Below are positions 1-11,010 of a stretch of 64,000 nt of DNA, in pieces. Source of the stretch: Lepidurus packardi (taxonomy: Eukaryota; Arthropoda; Branchiopoda; Notostraca; Triopsidae); the NCBI GenBank assembly GCA_023053545.1, contig JAKZAN010000002.1, positions 4,014,375 to 4,078,374 of the forward strand, written 5' to 3'. The notes under the pieces are model-generated. The model was given only the letters and a program-made list of their open reading frames with translations, was not told the origin of the DNA and did no database searches. How positions within the stretch are numbered: the stretch's first letter is position 1; each line of letters opens with the position of its first letter. Position numbers and translations under genes: made by a program.

Positions 1-3000
1 GGATGCCCCCTTTGGAGTACCATGTCATGTTTGCCGCGTCCAGCAAGTTGTTGCCCGGAAAAAGAGCACCAAAACATGCTAGTTTCCCTCATTTCTGCCA
101 GTTTGGCTTCTCTTTTTTTTCGAGGGTCATCTTGTGTTGCTGGAACGGTTTTTATGCAAAAATTATTCAGAGTTTCGGGTCAACAAGTTCCTCGCTTTTA
201 TACCTACCATCTCGGTGAGGCAATTAAAAGAACAGATAAACAAGCAGCACTTCTCATGTTGAGTTTGGGTTGTGAGTCAAATAGAGTTGCGGCTTACTGA
301 TATAAAGGTGGTACTATTGTATTGTTAACTTAGACCTTGTACCTTACCACCATAAGCAGGTGTCGTAAACGATCTTGAAAGTCTTGAAAGGGTCTCTTGC
401 TTAAGGCCCGCATTAGAAAGTCGTCAGGTCTTTTCACATATGAATGCATGAAAGAAATACGCTGATGCCATGCACCGCAGAACTTTAGGTAAAGGTGATA
501 AATATGTTTTCCTAATCATTCTTCAGATACTGTTGGAGCTGCCTGTCCTTATTGCCTCCCTCCTTAATTGTATTTAACGGTGGAATTATGTAAATATCTT
601 TAATCCCCTCAAAAGCTTTCTTGAAATTTCCTTCGAAAAAGTCGAAACCTTCGGAAAATTTCCTTCGAAAATTTCGTTCGAAAGTTGAAACCTTAGAAAA
701 ATTTCCTTCGAAAACGTTGACTTGGAAACATTCCAGATGAACCTCACGGTTTTAGGAAGCGAATTGTGAAAAAGGATGCTATGGATCTTTGACGCTGGAA
801 AGTTTTTAAAAGCCATGGAAATGCATCATTACCCTGGGTTTGTATTAAGGTTACCGAGTTTCTAAATGTAGAGCAGAACCGATTGCGGTTAGGGCTCGTG
901 ATGCAGGCGGCATAGCTAATGTTGGATGACATGTGTGTAGGTTCCCACTGCCACAAAACGGTGCTGTACTCTTTTTACCTGGCGGCACAATAACCTAGGA
1001 CTCGTGGGGTTCGCTTGAAACATGTATTACAACCATTTCCGGTGTGATCTTCCATGATGATGAGTCGCCTCTTGAGCCTTATGATCCGTCCCCAAACAGC
1101 GTCCAAAGAGGTGTCAATGTCAGATCTCCATGCCCCAAAGCATGTCTCACTCTGTCGTCCCCAACAAAAAGGGGTTTTTCTGCCTATAGACTTCACATCA
1201 CGTTCGTTCGCATTAGTGTCACGTCCCAATCACTCTCATGCTTATCACTTATGGCAAATCGTTGAGGCTGTCGCTAATGTCACCCCAAACGTCAAACATC
1301 TTTATGACGTTTGTTGATCGGTGTTCGATGTTCAGAAAACAGCTCCCAACCATATTCCCAATGCCTTTTCCCGAATTGTCAAGTCAGTTGTCAATTGACA
1401 TCTGGAAAAACCGTTGGCCCCAGGTATAAGTAACGATTGGGAAAAATGGAGACGCTCTAGTTTGCATAATAATCAACTACAACGAACTTTGTGCTATATA
1501 TATATGTGTGTGTACTTTATTGGGAAGGGAATAATGAGGCCTAGCAAAGTCGGTAGCCATAATTAATCAAACCAGACGGCTCTAAGAAGCCAAAGGAGTA
1601 GTAAGCTCTGTTCCTTTCGAAAAAAAATTAAGTAAAAAAAAAGTTATTATGAAAAGTTACCTTCGAGACGGGGGTTCCCTGCTGCGATGCTACGCTCACC
1701 TTAACGATCTTCTATTAAGGTTTTTACCCCTTCTCCCTCCCAACCTCGCCACATTTTTATTTGGCGTCATATTGAAAAACCACCCTTTTATTCTTTTTCG
1801 GGAGCATTGTGGCCAGCAAAGCCATTTCGGCGTTTTTCATTCTTGGCCCACAATGAAAAAATGAAAAGTTTTAAAAATAAGGGTCCCCTGTTGGTGACAA
1901 TGAATTATGTCGCACACCTCTCATGTTTTTCTTCGCATCCTTTTCAGACTGTGCCATTTTCATTGTTGCGTCACCCTTGTTGCACAGTGATCTAAACTTG
2001 ACAGAGAGAAATTACAGTTTTTCTTGCATATATGAAGAGGGGTGCAAAGATAAAGGGTTAATGAGTGCGCGTCAGGGATGCTTATGCGCAGTGACATACA
2101 AAAGTGAAGAAGAAAAAAAAATAAACTGTGATGTTCAGGGCATGGCCCGTTATATCAAGTTGATTCGGTGCGAGCGCGAGAGACAACAGAGTCTTTCGGA
2201 GGGGAAATCAGAGGGAGCAGGGATAATTTTTCTCTTTTTTCCCAGAGCTTGCCTTGCAGCTGCCGCCACTTTACCTTACAACCAAAGAGCAACATCTGCC
2301 GTCCCATGTCCGTGACCCTGGCCATGCTTAGCATTTGACTGTGTACTTATATATATAGCCCCGGCAGCCATGTTAAGTCCGAGCTATAAAGGACATTCCC
2401 GAATTTGGGATTGTTGAGAAAGAAGAGGGTGAGGAATTGTTGCTACTCTGGAGCACTAGCACAGGTGGGGGGTGTGCAATGTGCGAGGTTCGAACTTGTA
2501 AAACTATTGCGTTTCCTGGATTGGGGGATTTGCATTTTTTCTGGGGGGGTGGGGTTGCGTCTAAAGCGAAAGCTTTTTTTTTACCCAGCAAAATCGGTGA
2601 TCCAAATCGTTTTCGTATTATTATTCATTGCCACTTTCCGAGAGCAATAAAAAAAAGTTAAGGGCGATTTATTGGGCGCCATAACAAAGAAATTGGGAGA
2701 GCGATTGTTGTATTTAGTGGCGAGAAAGAAGAGTGGAGGGATGCTGGTAAGTCTAAATCTGGGATCAAATCGTTGGGTCCTGTGATGTGTAATCCGCACA
2801 GATTGAGTTTCCCTTCCCTTTGCCCTTTGCGGAATAGCCGAATACTAAAACTCCACCGCTCGATTTGGGTTTTCCCCTTATTGTTGCCTCGGATGAGTAC
2901 ATCTCAGTTTCGGGTCCGTGTTGGGTATTCATACATTCATAGTCATTATTGTTGGCTTTTTTCCGGGATTATTTATGACGATTGTTTGGCTCCAGTGTCA

Positions 3001-4132
3001 AAGCTGTTTAGTTGCAAAAAGAAGGAAAGAAAAAAGCGTTGTCGGTTAGGAAGGTTTTGGGTCGCACACGTGTGCACGTGTGCGAAACTAGGAGCGTTTA
3101 TGCCATTGTTGCGGGAACCTTTTAGCTTCTTCTCAAAGGCTGGAGTTTTCAGTTATTGGCAACTGTCAAGGTATATATGGGGAGGATATGGTAGAGTCTA
3201 AGAACGATTGAGAGGCAGTCTGAAGAAAGGCTAAAAGCTTCCATTTTCACGGAAGGACTCCGCCTATTTCCTTTTAGCTTTGTTGGCGACTCTAAAAAGA
3301 TGCTTTTTGATGCTGTGTATTGTTACTTCGCTCTCTTGTTATACCAATGCATGTTTTTTTTACGTTTTATTTGATAATATCGGTCCCGGACATCGCTTAA
3401 AACGTTTACCCTCCCGATTTTTTTTTATCTTAGATTTTTTTCACCTCACCGAAACGTCTTTGGGGCGTAAACATGGAGTCCGATGCACCAAGAGGGGTGA
3501 TATCAATCAAAGAAAAAGCAAAGTTATTGTAAGCACCCGTTGGGATAGCTTTTCATCCAAGAAGGAAGTTCCGGTTCTATTGTCGTTAGTTTTTAAGGGT
3601 TTATTTTTCATTGATTATTGGTTCCGATGTTACTGTCGAGTTTCCACTGCCGTTGATATAACCTAACCTCTTTAGTGGGTGAATGTTGTCTTTTTTTACT
3701 TTGCTTTTATTGATCGATTTTGTTGTTACTTTTCTTAACCCAACCCCCGGAATTCTGAAACCAATACACAATGTACAATGAAGAATGAACCATATATGAC
3801 TATGTACGATCGTTCAGTAAGCTCAACGTCAACGGTAGTGTCAGTGAAAGGCGTCGGGGGATGAGTACCAGTTCCCAAAAGAAAAAAGACTGACCCTCAA
3901 CAATTATATACATTCCTATGAGTCATTCAACGCATATGGCACGGATTTTGGACAACGGAAGTATCTATAAAATCTAGTTAAGCTTGTAGTCTACTGTACT
4001 TGCAGTGCACGCGTATAATGTTCTTGGTATAATTAAACGGTTTCCTTTTATCTTTCCTAGTTTAAAGTTCTGGCGCACTTAGAACCCAGCTGATTTACGC
4101 GTTTCAAGCGGATCCGGTGCAAAGAATGCGAG
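1..4132. other. No supported gene; intergenic DNA
   Basis: I find no coding region I can defend here. Several open frames of 90-140 codons exist on the plus strand (for example 1923-2315, 2773-3201 and 3280-3666). They either begin at non-ATG codons or have irregular composition, and they show no domain, signal peptide or splice context. The stretch contains a degenerate tandem repeat (615-735) and a pair of CACGTG E-boxes at 3067-3072 and 3075-3080. Confidence 0.5.
615..735. repeat. Degenerate tandem repeat
   Basis: A core ATTTCCTTCGAAAA recurs three times, spaced roughly 30-50 bp, together with variants of GTCGAAACCTT. The spacing and the drift between units suggest an old tandem duplication. 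No coding meaning is apparent. Confidence 0.6.
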
Positions 4133-4140
4133 TATAAATA
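4133..4140 (+). promoter_or_regulatory. TATA box of the 77-aa peptide gene
   Basis: TATAAATA lies 98 bp upstream of the ATG at 4231. A start of transcription about 30 bp downstream, near 4160-4170, would give a 5' leader of 60-70 nt. The same TATA-to-ATG distance (about 100 bp) is seen at the small secreted-peptide genes at 24.1 and 25.4 kb. Confidence 0.6.
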
Positions 4141-4172
4141 ATCTGGGCGCCGCGTTGCCCAACTCCACAAAA

Positions 4173-4198
4173 ACCTTCTTCTAGAGACTGAAGAAGGT
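4173..4198 (+). other. Perfect 9-bp hairpin in the probable 5' leader
   Basis: ACCTTCTTC (4173-4181) and GAAGAAGGT (4190-4198) are exact reverse complements around an 8-nt loop. The hairpin ends 32 bp before the ATG at 4231 and lies downstream of the expected start site, so it would be part of the mRNA leader if that start site is right. Confidence 0.5.
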
Positions 4199-4230
4199 CT
4201 TCGGATTTGTGTGGAATCCATAGAGAGCAA

Positions 4231-4545
4231 ATGCGTTCAAATATACTGGCTTTAGTTGTACTAAGTGGAATCGTTATGATTCTAGTAGTAGCAACGCAAG
4301 CTGCTCCTGTACCGGAGTCTTCACATGACTCGCCTGTAAGTATCTATTCTTTCTTTTCCTTTCTTAGCTCAAGTATCTAAATGCCGATGTGAAAAATAAC
4401 CCTTTTGTGTTCTTAGGCGAACGGCATTGAAGAACGACAAATGCTGAGTAATGTTACGTACGATATCAACGCAATCCTCGGACCGGTCATGTCCTTGCTT
4501 CCGACCGTTATGGCTTTAATAACGAACAATAACCCTACAGGTTAA
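4231..4545 (+). CDS. Small secreted peptide, 77 aa, two exons
   Basis: I do not recognise the family. Exons are 4231-4335 (35 codons) and 4417-4545 (42 codons plus TAA), joined across an 81-bp intron with donor CCT|GTAAGT and acceptor TTCTTAG, phase 0. The protein begins with a basic residue and a hydrophobic stretch (LALVVLSGIVMILVVA, about residues 6-21) followed by TQAAP, a good signal-peptide cleavage context. The predicted mature part is about 52 residues, has no cysteine, carries one N-glycosylation sequon (NVT) and a hydrophobic helix-like segment (ILGPVMSLLPTVMALI), and ends in glycine, which could be an amide donor. A TATA box 98 bp upstream and a leader hairpin support a real gene. 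An antimicrobial, cuticle or signalling peptide is possible, but nothing here decides. Confidence 0.65.
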
Positions 4546-6231
4546 ATGTGCAAACCTATTCAATCCGTGTTCAGATGACGATGCATATAGGGTTTTAGTG
4601 AATTGCTACTCCTTCAACTGTTCAATTTACCTATCCGAATGATACGTTTTTTACATCGTTTGATTTTGAAGGCCATCAAAGGTTTTGAATTTGTTATATA
4701 GAGAAATAAGAATAAGACAAGTTCGCAACTGTTCCCAGTCACTGCTCGTTTATTCAAAACAAGGAGGAACCTATTTGAAATGCACTGTACTACGCTTCAT
4801 AGGATATATAAACGCCAGCTGAGAATCGAGGCCATAAAAGTGGAAAGAGTCGGTTAGGTTTCTTGCGAGAAACACCTGTCCAGGTGCAAAGGAGCTCGTG
4901 CGGGCAAACGAAGGAGTCGCATCCTTTGTTTATGACGTCACGCAGGTGCCACGTGCTGGAACTGGCCCTTACACCACTTTGGTTTATTCTTGAGGCTGAC
5001 GCTCCCTTTCATCAATTTCAAGTTCGGTAAAACATCCCAAAACCAAAGAAAAAGACTCATAATGAACCAAAATTCTGAGGATCTTAGAGTCTTTTCTTTC
5101 CGTTTGTTCTCCCTCCTAAAAGAGACAAGAAAAATATGTTTTTTCTTTAAGGGATTATGAATGAGACAGCATGTATTGGATCACCTGTCCAGAAGAAACC
5201 GACAGGTCTTATCCTTATCTCCATCGTCGCGGCCCCTACTTTTTAACATATGGCGAGGTAAGGGCCAGTTTGCTATGGTAAGCCTATGAGAGGTTTTTAA
5301 ACCAAAAAGAAAAACAGAAAAAATAACAAAAAATTGAAAGGGACTGAACCACTTAAAAAAAATAGCGTAAAAGCTGGAGTGATTTTCATGGCTTACTTTG
5401 GTACCCAGAATGACCTGGATCGCAATTGATACCTAAGCAAAGAAAGAAGCATGACGACCAAAAATTTCAACCATCTTTGGCGAGCTCTGGTCGCGTTGTG
5501 TTGTATACCCGCATCTGCCATTATCGGCGTCCATTGAATTCGAACATCACATTATTTCCCCAAGTTCTAACTATGAAATACCCGTTTCCTTGAAGCGCTG
5601 TAGAGCAACGAGCAACTAATGCTAAACAACCGGGGGCTGGGGTTAAAACTATTGTTGCTGGGGGATAATTATAACAATAGTGCAGCGCAGTTCGCAGTTG
5701 CACTTGGGAAGAAGGGGGCAGAGATTGCGGGTGGGTTAGAGGTTGCCCGAGTCCTGGACAATAGTCGAGTAGAGTCTGTGTGACAGATTGGCTAGGATTT
5801 GGAAAATTGAAAAGTGGCCTCCCCTTTGTCGGTATGCTATTGTGAAAACCCCAGTCCGTGTTGCGATCATACAGAGCGACATGACAGCCCGTAATTATTG
5901 GCATCCCACTCCAGCATCGCATTTTTCATAACGTAGTGTGTGTAGAACCGTTGTTGAAATCAACAATGGTGTTTTTAGAAAAAGTCGGAGTGCGTTATGT
6001 ATTTCAGGAGATGTAGTGTCAAAGTACACGTACCCGGGGGGGGTTCAGATTATATAAATTAGCACTAAAATTAGGGTTGCAACTTACGATAGTGAAAGGG
6101 GGAAGGCTTAGGCAAAGCTATTAAAATAAAAAAAAAGAATAGGAGAGCAGCAGCGCGCAGCGGGCGCGTTGTTTGGAAAGATTTGTATGGAACAAACAAT
6201 TTCCATGGGGGGGGAGGATTGTTGTCTGTCA
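4546..6231. other. No supported gene
   Basis: The only sizeable open frame is minus 5922-5521 (133 codons, true ATG, with a stop directly upstream). Its conceptual product is rich in Pro, Leu and Cys but shows no signal peptide, domain or repeat, so I do not call it. The rest is A-rich DNA with several poly-A tracts. A palindromic TGACGTCA lies at 4933-4940. Confidence 0.4.
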
Positions 6232-6988
6232 TCAGTCATCTGAATCGCTCCCGTCGTCAGAATCCCCTTCACGTATAGTCTTCTTCTTTTTCTGAACCGT
6301 CAATTTGCTTTTGGTGCTGCCAGCAGTGGGCGGTGTGAGTAAATCCCCTTGATATTCAATAACATCGGCTTGCGCGATCCGCCATTCCAGCATTTCGGTT
6401 GAAAACTCGTCCGTGTTGCCCAAGTCAGCAAAGCCGACCATGTAATCCCGCGTTTTGGCGTCTTTAATGAGCGCCAAAGTGGGCAGAACCTTGATTTTCA
6501 AACGATCTAACAGGCGAGGGGAGCGAATAAAAAGAGAAAAACAGTAAAAGTGAAAAAAGTCTCCGTATGCCATCTAGCGGTACGATTTGGAAGCCTCAGT
6601 CGCGCTTACCTGTAAGAAAAGGACACTTTTCTGCATTTATCTTGCAGAATTTGGTCTCCAAATGCTTTTTTGCCAAGATATTAAGATGCCTGTCGAGTAC
6701 TTTGCAGCGGAAGAAGGAATCACGGTAGAAATGAACGACTACGTTCTGAGATTTTCGTGAAACTTCAAAGAATTCGCGTTCTTCTGGAATTTCGGTATAT
6801 TCGCCGTGGCCTTGGACGCGCCATTCTTGCATTTTCGTTTGTCGTTTTTTCATGTCTTGTAAACGCTGCTGACGAATATTGTCGAGATCATCTTCGGTTA
6901 AGCGTTCCAACTTTTCCATTTCTGCGTCCACCTGTTCTTCCGCGGCTTGGGCGGCGGCGATCAGTTTTTGAGCAATGAGATGTTCCAT
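6232..6988 (-). CDS. TXNDC9: Thioredoxin domain-containing protein 9 (phosducin-like)
   Basis: Exon 1 is 6988-6610 and exon 2 is 6506-6232. A 103-bp intron (donor ACAG|GTAAGC, acceptor CTGTTAG) splits an Asp codon, giving 217 aa; the human protein is about 226. An N-terminal helical, acidic region (residues 1-70) leads into a thioredoxin-like fold with [20 protein letters not shown], then [31 protein letters not shown] and [12 protein letters not shown], and an acidic SDSDD tail. As in the family, a single Cys (in FRCKV) replaces the usual CXXC, so redox activity is doubtful. Known relatives bind the cytosolic chaperonin CCT/TRiC and tune actin and tubulin folding. A polypyrimidine tract ending in TTGCAG about 27 nt upstream of the ATG (minus strand) could be the acceptor of a 5'-UTR intron. 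The gene stands alone. Confidence 0.95.
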
Positions 6989-9900
6989 TTTCGTTTCTGT
7001 TCTGTTGTTTTACCTGCAATGATAGAAACAATCGTTTAGGAATACTGCCAAATAGTGTATTAATGACTTAAGGCATTGTTAAATAGCTTTTTGTTTTACC
7101 AAGAAAAGGATTAGTATCAGAAAAAGTAAATTACTCTAATCGATACCACAAGCAAAATAACAACGACGATCAAGTTGACCTATTTTAGCAGGTAACTCAT
7201 ATTAAAAAGTCAAGAGAATGACTAAGTAACAAGTTAGTTGACAAAGTTGCGGGTTCTTGAGTCTAGAAAAGTTCTTTCCAAACTTGTTAAGCTGTACTTA
7301 ACGTGGCTTAGAACTTCTCTGTGCTGTTCCCCGGAATGGACTGAACACTATTTTCGTAATATTGCTGCTATTTTCAAAATATTGCTATAATACTAATTCT
7401 ATCCTTTAAAACTTATAAATGATATTAGAAACTAATGCTACCTAGTTGCACTAATGAGGAATGGTCAGAGTTTTTTTACAAATAAGGCTTGGTTTTGTTT
7501 ATGTAGTGATTTCTCAATTATTTTCCCTTCCAACCCGAGCTGTGCTGTCACCCAGTGGTTGGAATAGTACTTAATGTTGTATTCTTTGCGAGCGGGAAAT
7601 GCGTGGAAGTTAGGGGCTCGTATTTGGATGCACGACGTATTTGCCATGTATTAAATATTAGGATATAAATATTAGGAAATAAGATGTACTATTCATTACA
7701 ATATGACATATTCAAGTTATTACTGCATTATTATATGTTAAGATGCTTCGTGGGTTATTTAATTAATTATTTATTGACAATACAAAAAGATACTGGACCT
7801 CTGTCCTACAAAACAGCTACCATGCGACCTACTATCAAACCGGCCTAATCAGAAGAGTCACGGGGTTACGAGCGACATTCCCTCGGTATCTTTCCATTAT
7901 TCATTATTGCGTCATTGCGCTATTGCTAAGGTAGTCAATAACGCCACGAGTCCTCGCCTAACCTTAAGGGAAACGCCGGTAACTTTTATCCTGAACGGGA
8001 TGGATAGTAGACGATGTAAGTAAGGCTATAATTCCATTATTTCAAATTCCTTTGGTTGGAATTCAGGTAGCAAGCATGACAAATTGAAAAAGTCAAAATC
8101 CTTTTTCCCTTCCTAACGGACCAGTTCATATTCTTCACGTTGTTTTTGACCAACTTGACCCTGTTTTTAACCCCCAAGACCCCCACGGGTCGCATTATAC
8201 ATTTTATCGACGTCTGGCTTAATAGACGCCGGTCCCTAAGGTATAAACAGCCACAAAAAGATATCTGTGGTGCTGTGTGCACCCTTTGACCACCAACATA
8301 AGGTTATACTTTATCTTTATCTTTATGTCACTGGGTGGGTTTTATGGTTCAGGTGGTGAATTAGCCACCCAACTCGATTCCATTCCCTTATAAACTTGCG
8401 TACTTTTTTAATAAAAAAAAGGCAATTCGAACTCGGGGTGAAAACACCCCAAAGTGTGAGGCAGAACGAATTCCCGATGTGGTCACGCTTTGTGAAGGGC
8501 CACAGGGAAAAAAATTGTAACAATGCTTCTGGGACCATTAATGGATTCTTACGTTCAATAGTGGTACGTAATTTCGTACATTTTTTGGAGGGGCGTTAAT
8601 ATTTAAAAAGAAAAAGAAAACGCCGGGGTGGGTTTTCGAGTACCAAAGAGCGTGGCGAATTGGCGCAAATTCTATCAAAAGCGTCCGCTCTATACCCAAC
8701 ACTTGGAAATATCCCTTAATACTTGCACACACACCTAAACCGATGAGAAGAAGAGTTTTTGAAAAATCCTTGGTATTGACAGCGCCGGAGATTGAGACTT
8801 CAAACAAGCGGACCCAATGTACGTCGAGGACCGAAACTAATCTTTTTGGGTCCAGACAAGAATGGATATGGATTGCTCTGGCGGAAAGCTTTTTCTTTTG
8901 TGCTCGGGAAATTGGAAAATCGGGAGTTCAAAACGCCACTTGAAAAGTTTTGGCAACGCTTTGAGCGAGTCTAGATTTTAAGTTTGCAAATTGCTCCAAA
9001 GCTCCTACCTTCTTAACCTTAATTTGCACAGCTTCCGGGAGCCGTTAAGACTGATAATTAAACTAGCTTCCCCGTTTGCTGTTATTAGAGCAGAATCCAT
9101 TGAAACTGGAAGCTCGTTTGCACTGGCTCTGAAGAGTTAGCTGAAGGAAGCTCGAGAAGGCCAGCGATATTGCATTCCTGGTTGGAATGTTAAATGCTCT
9201 TGTACAACACAATGTCCTCGCTTTTAATACTGCAGCAGCTTCCTAAAAGGGTTCTGAGACGAAGAGTGTAAAAGAAAGCGAGCGACTTGTGTCTGAGCTA
9301 CGTATATATGTGTACTGTACTGTACTCTACTTCTCTTCTCTAACTGTACCTTTCTTTTTTCACTTCCTTACGTATGTCTTTCGGAAAAAGAATAACAAAA
9401 ATCAGCGCCATCTGCGACTGCTTCACATCAATAAGCTAAGGTATACGGGAGCCTTAAAGACTTATTTCTAGGTCGTTATTGTCAGTAGGTCAACGAGAGT
9501 TTGTCTCTCTGTAAATAGCGTTCGTTTGTGGTAAACACTCATATAGAGATATAAAAAGCCACAAGCAACTCTGGGATCAATATGGAGGAATTCTTAGTAA
9601 GGGGAAGGTTATAAGCGTTAAGTGTCAATGGCGTGGATACGTCCCAGCTCTGTCCGTTCTTGAACAAACCTTCAGGCTTCCGGAGCCGCAATGACATATA
9701 TAGATAAGTTTTTCGGAAGACTCTGAGCAAACATTTGCTTGGGCGACCCCTTAGAAAATAGGAGTTGTGCCCCCTTCCCGAAAAGAAGATTTGACTTTTT
9801 GCTTGGAAGGAACATTTTGGCCTCGCTCAATGGACTCGCAAGATGGTAACAATAGGCATGTCGAGTCTATTGTTGAGGGTTAGGGGGGCTAGCGAAAGGC

Positions 9901-10689
9901 ACAAGGAGTTGTGGCTCACACCCCGTCGTTTCTACATTTGGCAAACGCAAAAACCTCCCTGAACTTGCTGTAAGCCCATCCTCGAAGGCTCAGCCCCCCC
10001 TCGTCTGTCTTTTTCCGGGGTTCGATTGCTTTTCAGTAGCTCAAAAGGAAACCAAAATGTCTCATGTCCAAGCCCACGAGAATATGCCATTATTACCCTC
10101 CAAATTCCTCAACTTCAGCCTTACAAAAACCCAAAACTGGACCAAAACTGTATAGTATACAAATAGCCACAGCTACAAGGAACTTTGTATAACTTGACGC
10201 AAGAGTAGGAACTTTGGGTTGGTCTTTTGGGTTAAATGCTTAAAGCTTATATTCATACTAGTCTAAGGAGACGCTTAGTAGGAAGCTAGGAAATAGAAAA
10301 ACCAAGCGTCTTCTGTAACGTCGCAAGGGTTAAGAGCTGCCTGCCTTGATTTGCACCGATTAAAGGAGCAAATTTATGGCCGGTGGCGTGGCTGTCTTGC
10401 GGGGCCACTAAGCGCCCCAGTGCCCCAGTGCAGCTGAGGCGACGGAGCACATCCCGTAGGACAAAGTCCGTACACACGGGCAAGAGAACGGCCCTGCATG
10501 TGACGGGTCGTTTGTAATGTGTCGTTTCATGTAACTCTTCTTCTTTTTGCGTAGGAGACTAGAAGAACAAGAAGCTAAGAACCCTTTTGCACGCAGAGTC
10601 TTCCCTTAACGTTCAATAGCAAGAAGAGAACAACTTTGTCTTAAAAAAGGCAAAAAAATCTATTTTCGCGTGAAATCTTGTGTTTCTTT

Positions 10690-11010
10690 CTGTGACACAA
10701 AGAGTCGTAATTGAGCTACTAAAGAAAGACATTTCAAGTAGATCATGTGAATTTCTGACGCCACAGACGTATTTGTATCAATATACTCGGAGAACTTCTG
10801 TAGACCGTTTTAGGCATTGGTAAACAGGCGTCGTACGCCACGCCACGCCACGTTCGTGTCGTCATGAGCAGAAATTGCTACGCCAATAACTCGTGAACGA
10901 CTTTCCATAAAAAATTTAAACAAAGTTTCTTGGATTTAGGATAATGTAGACTACAGAACCATTCATCCAAATCTCAACATGAGATTTTCATGGCTATTGC
11001 CTTTTCAAGG
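10690..11010 (+). repeat. Dispersed repeat family R1, copy a
   Basis: This segment is similar over several hundred bases to 21320-21660 in the same orientation, and to 28630-28990 and 35500-35860 in the opposite one. Landmarks in order are GAGCTACTAAAGAAAGA, TTCTGACGCCACAGACGT, GCCAATAACTCGTGAACG, ATAATGTAGACTACAG and CATGGCTATTGCC. I see no coding potential. The ends are not sharply defined, so the class (MITE, SINE or other) is unknown. Confidence 0.6.

Noticed and set aside
2773-3666. Two plus-strand ORFs of 142 and 128 codons
   Set aside because: Both start at non-ATG codons, have irregular aromatic and cysteine-rich composition and no recognisable motif; consistent with chance in this base composition.
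5521-5922. 133-codon minus-strand ORF with a true ATG next to TXNDC9
   Set aside because: No signal peptide, domain, repeat or splice context, and the composition (Pro, Leu, Cys scattered) is unconvincing. A stop lies directly upstream.
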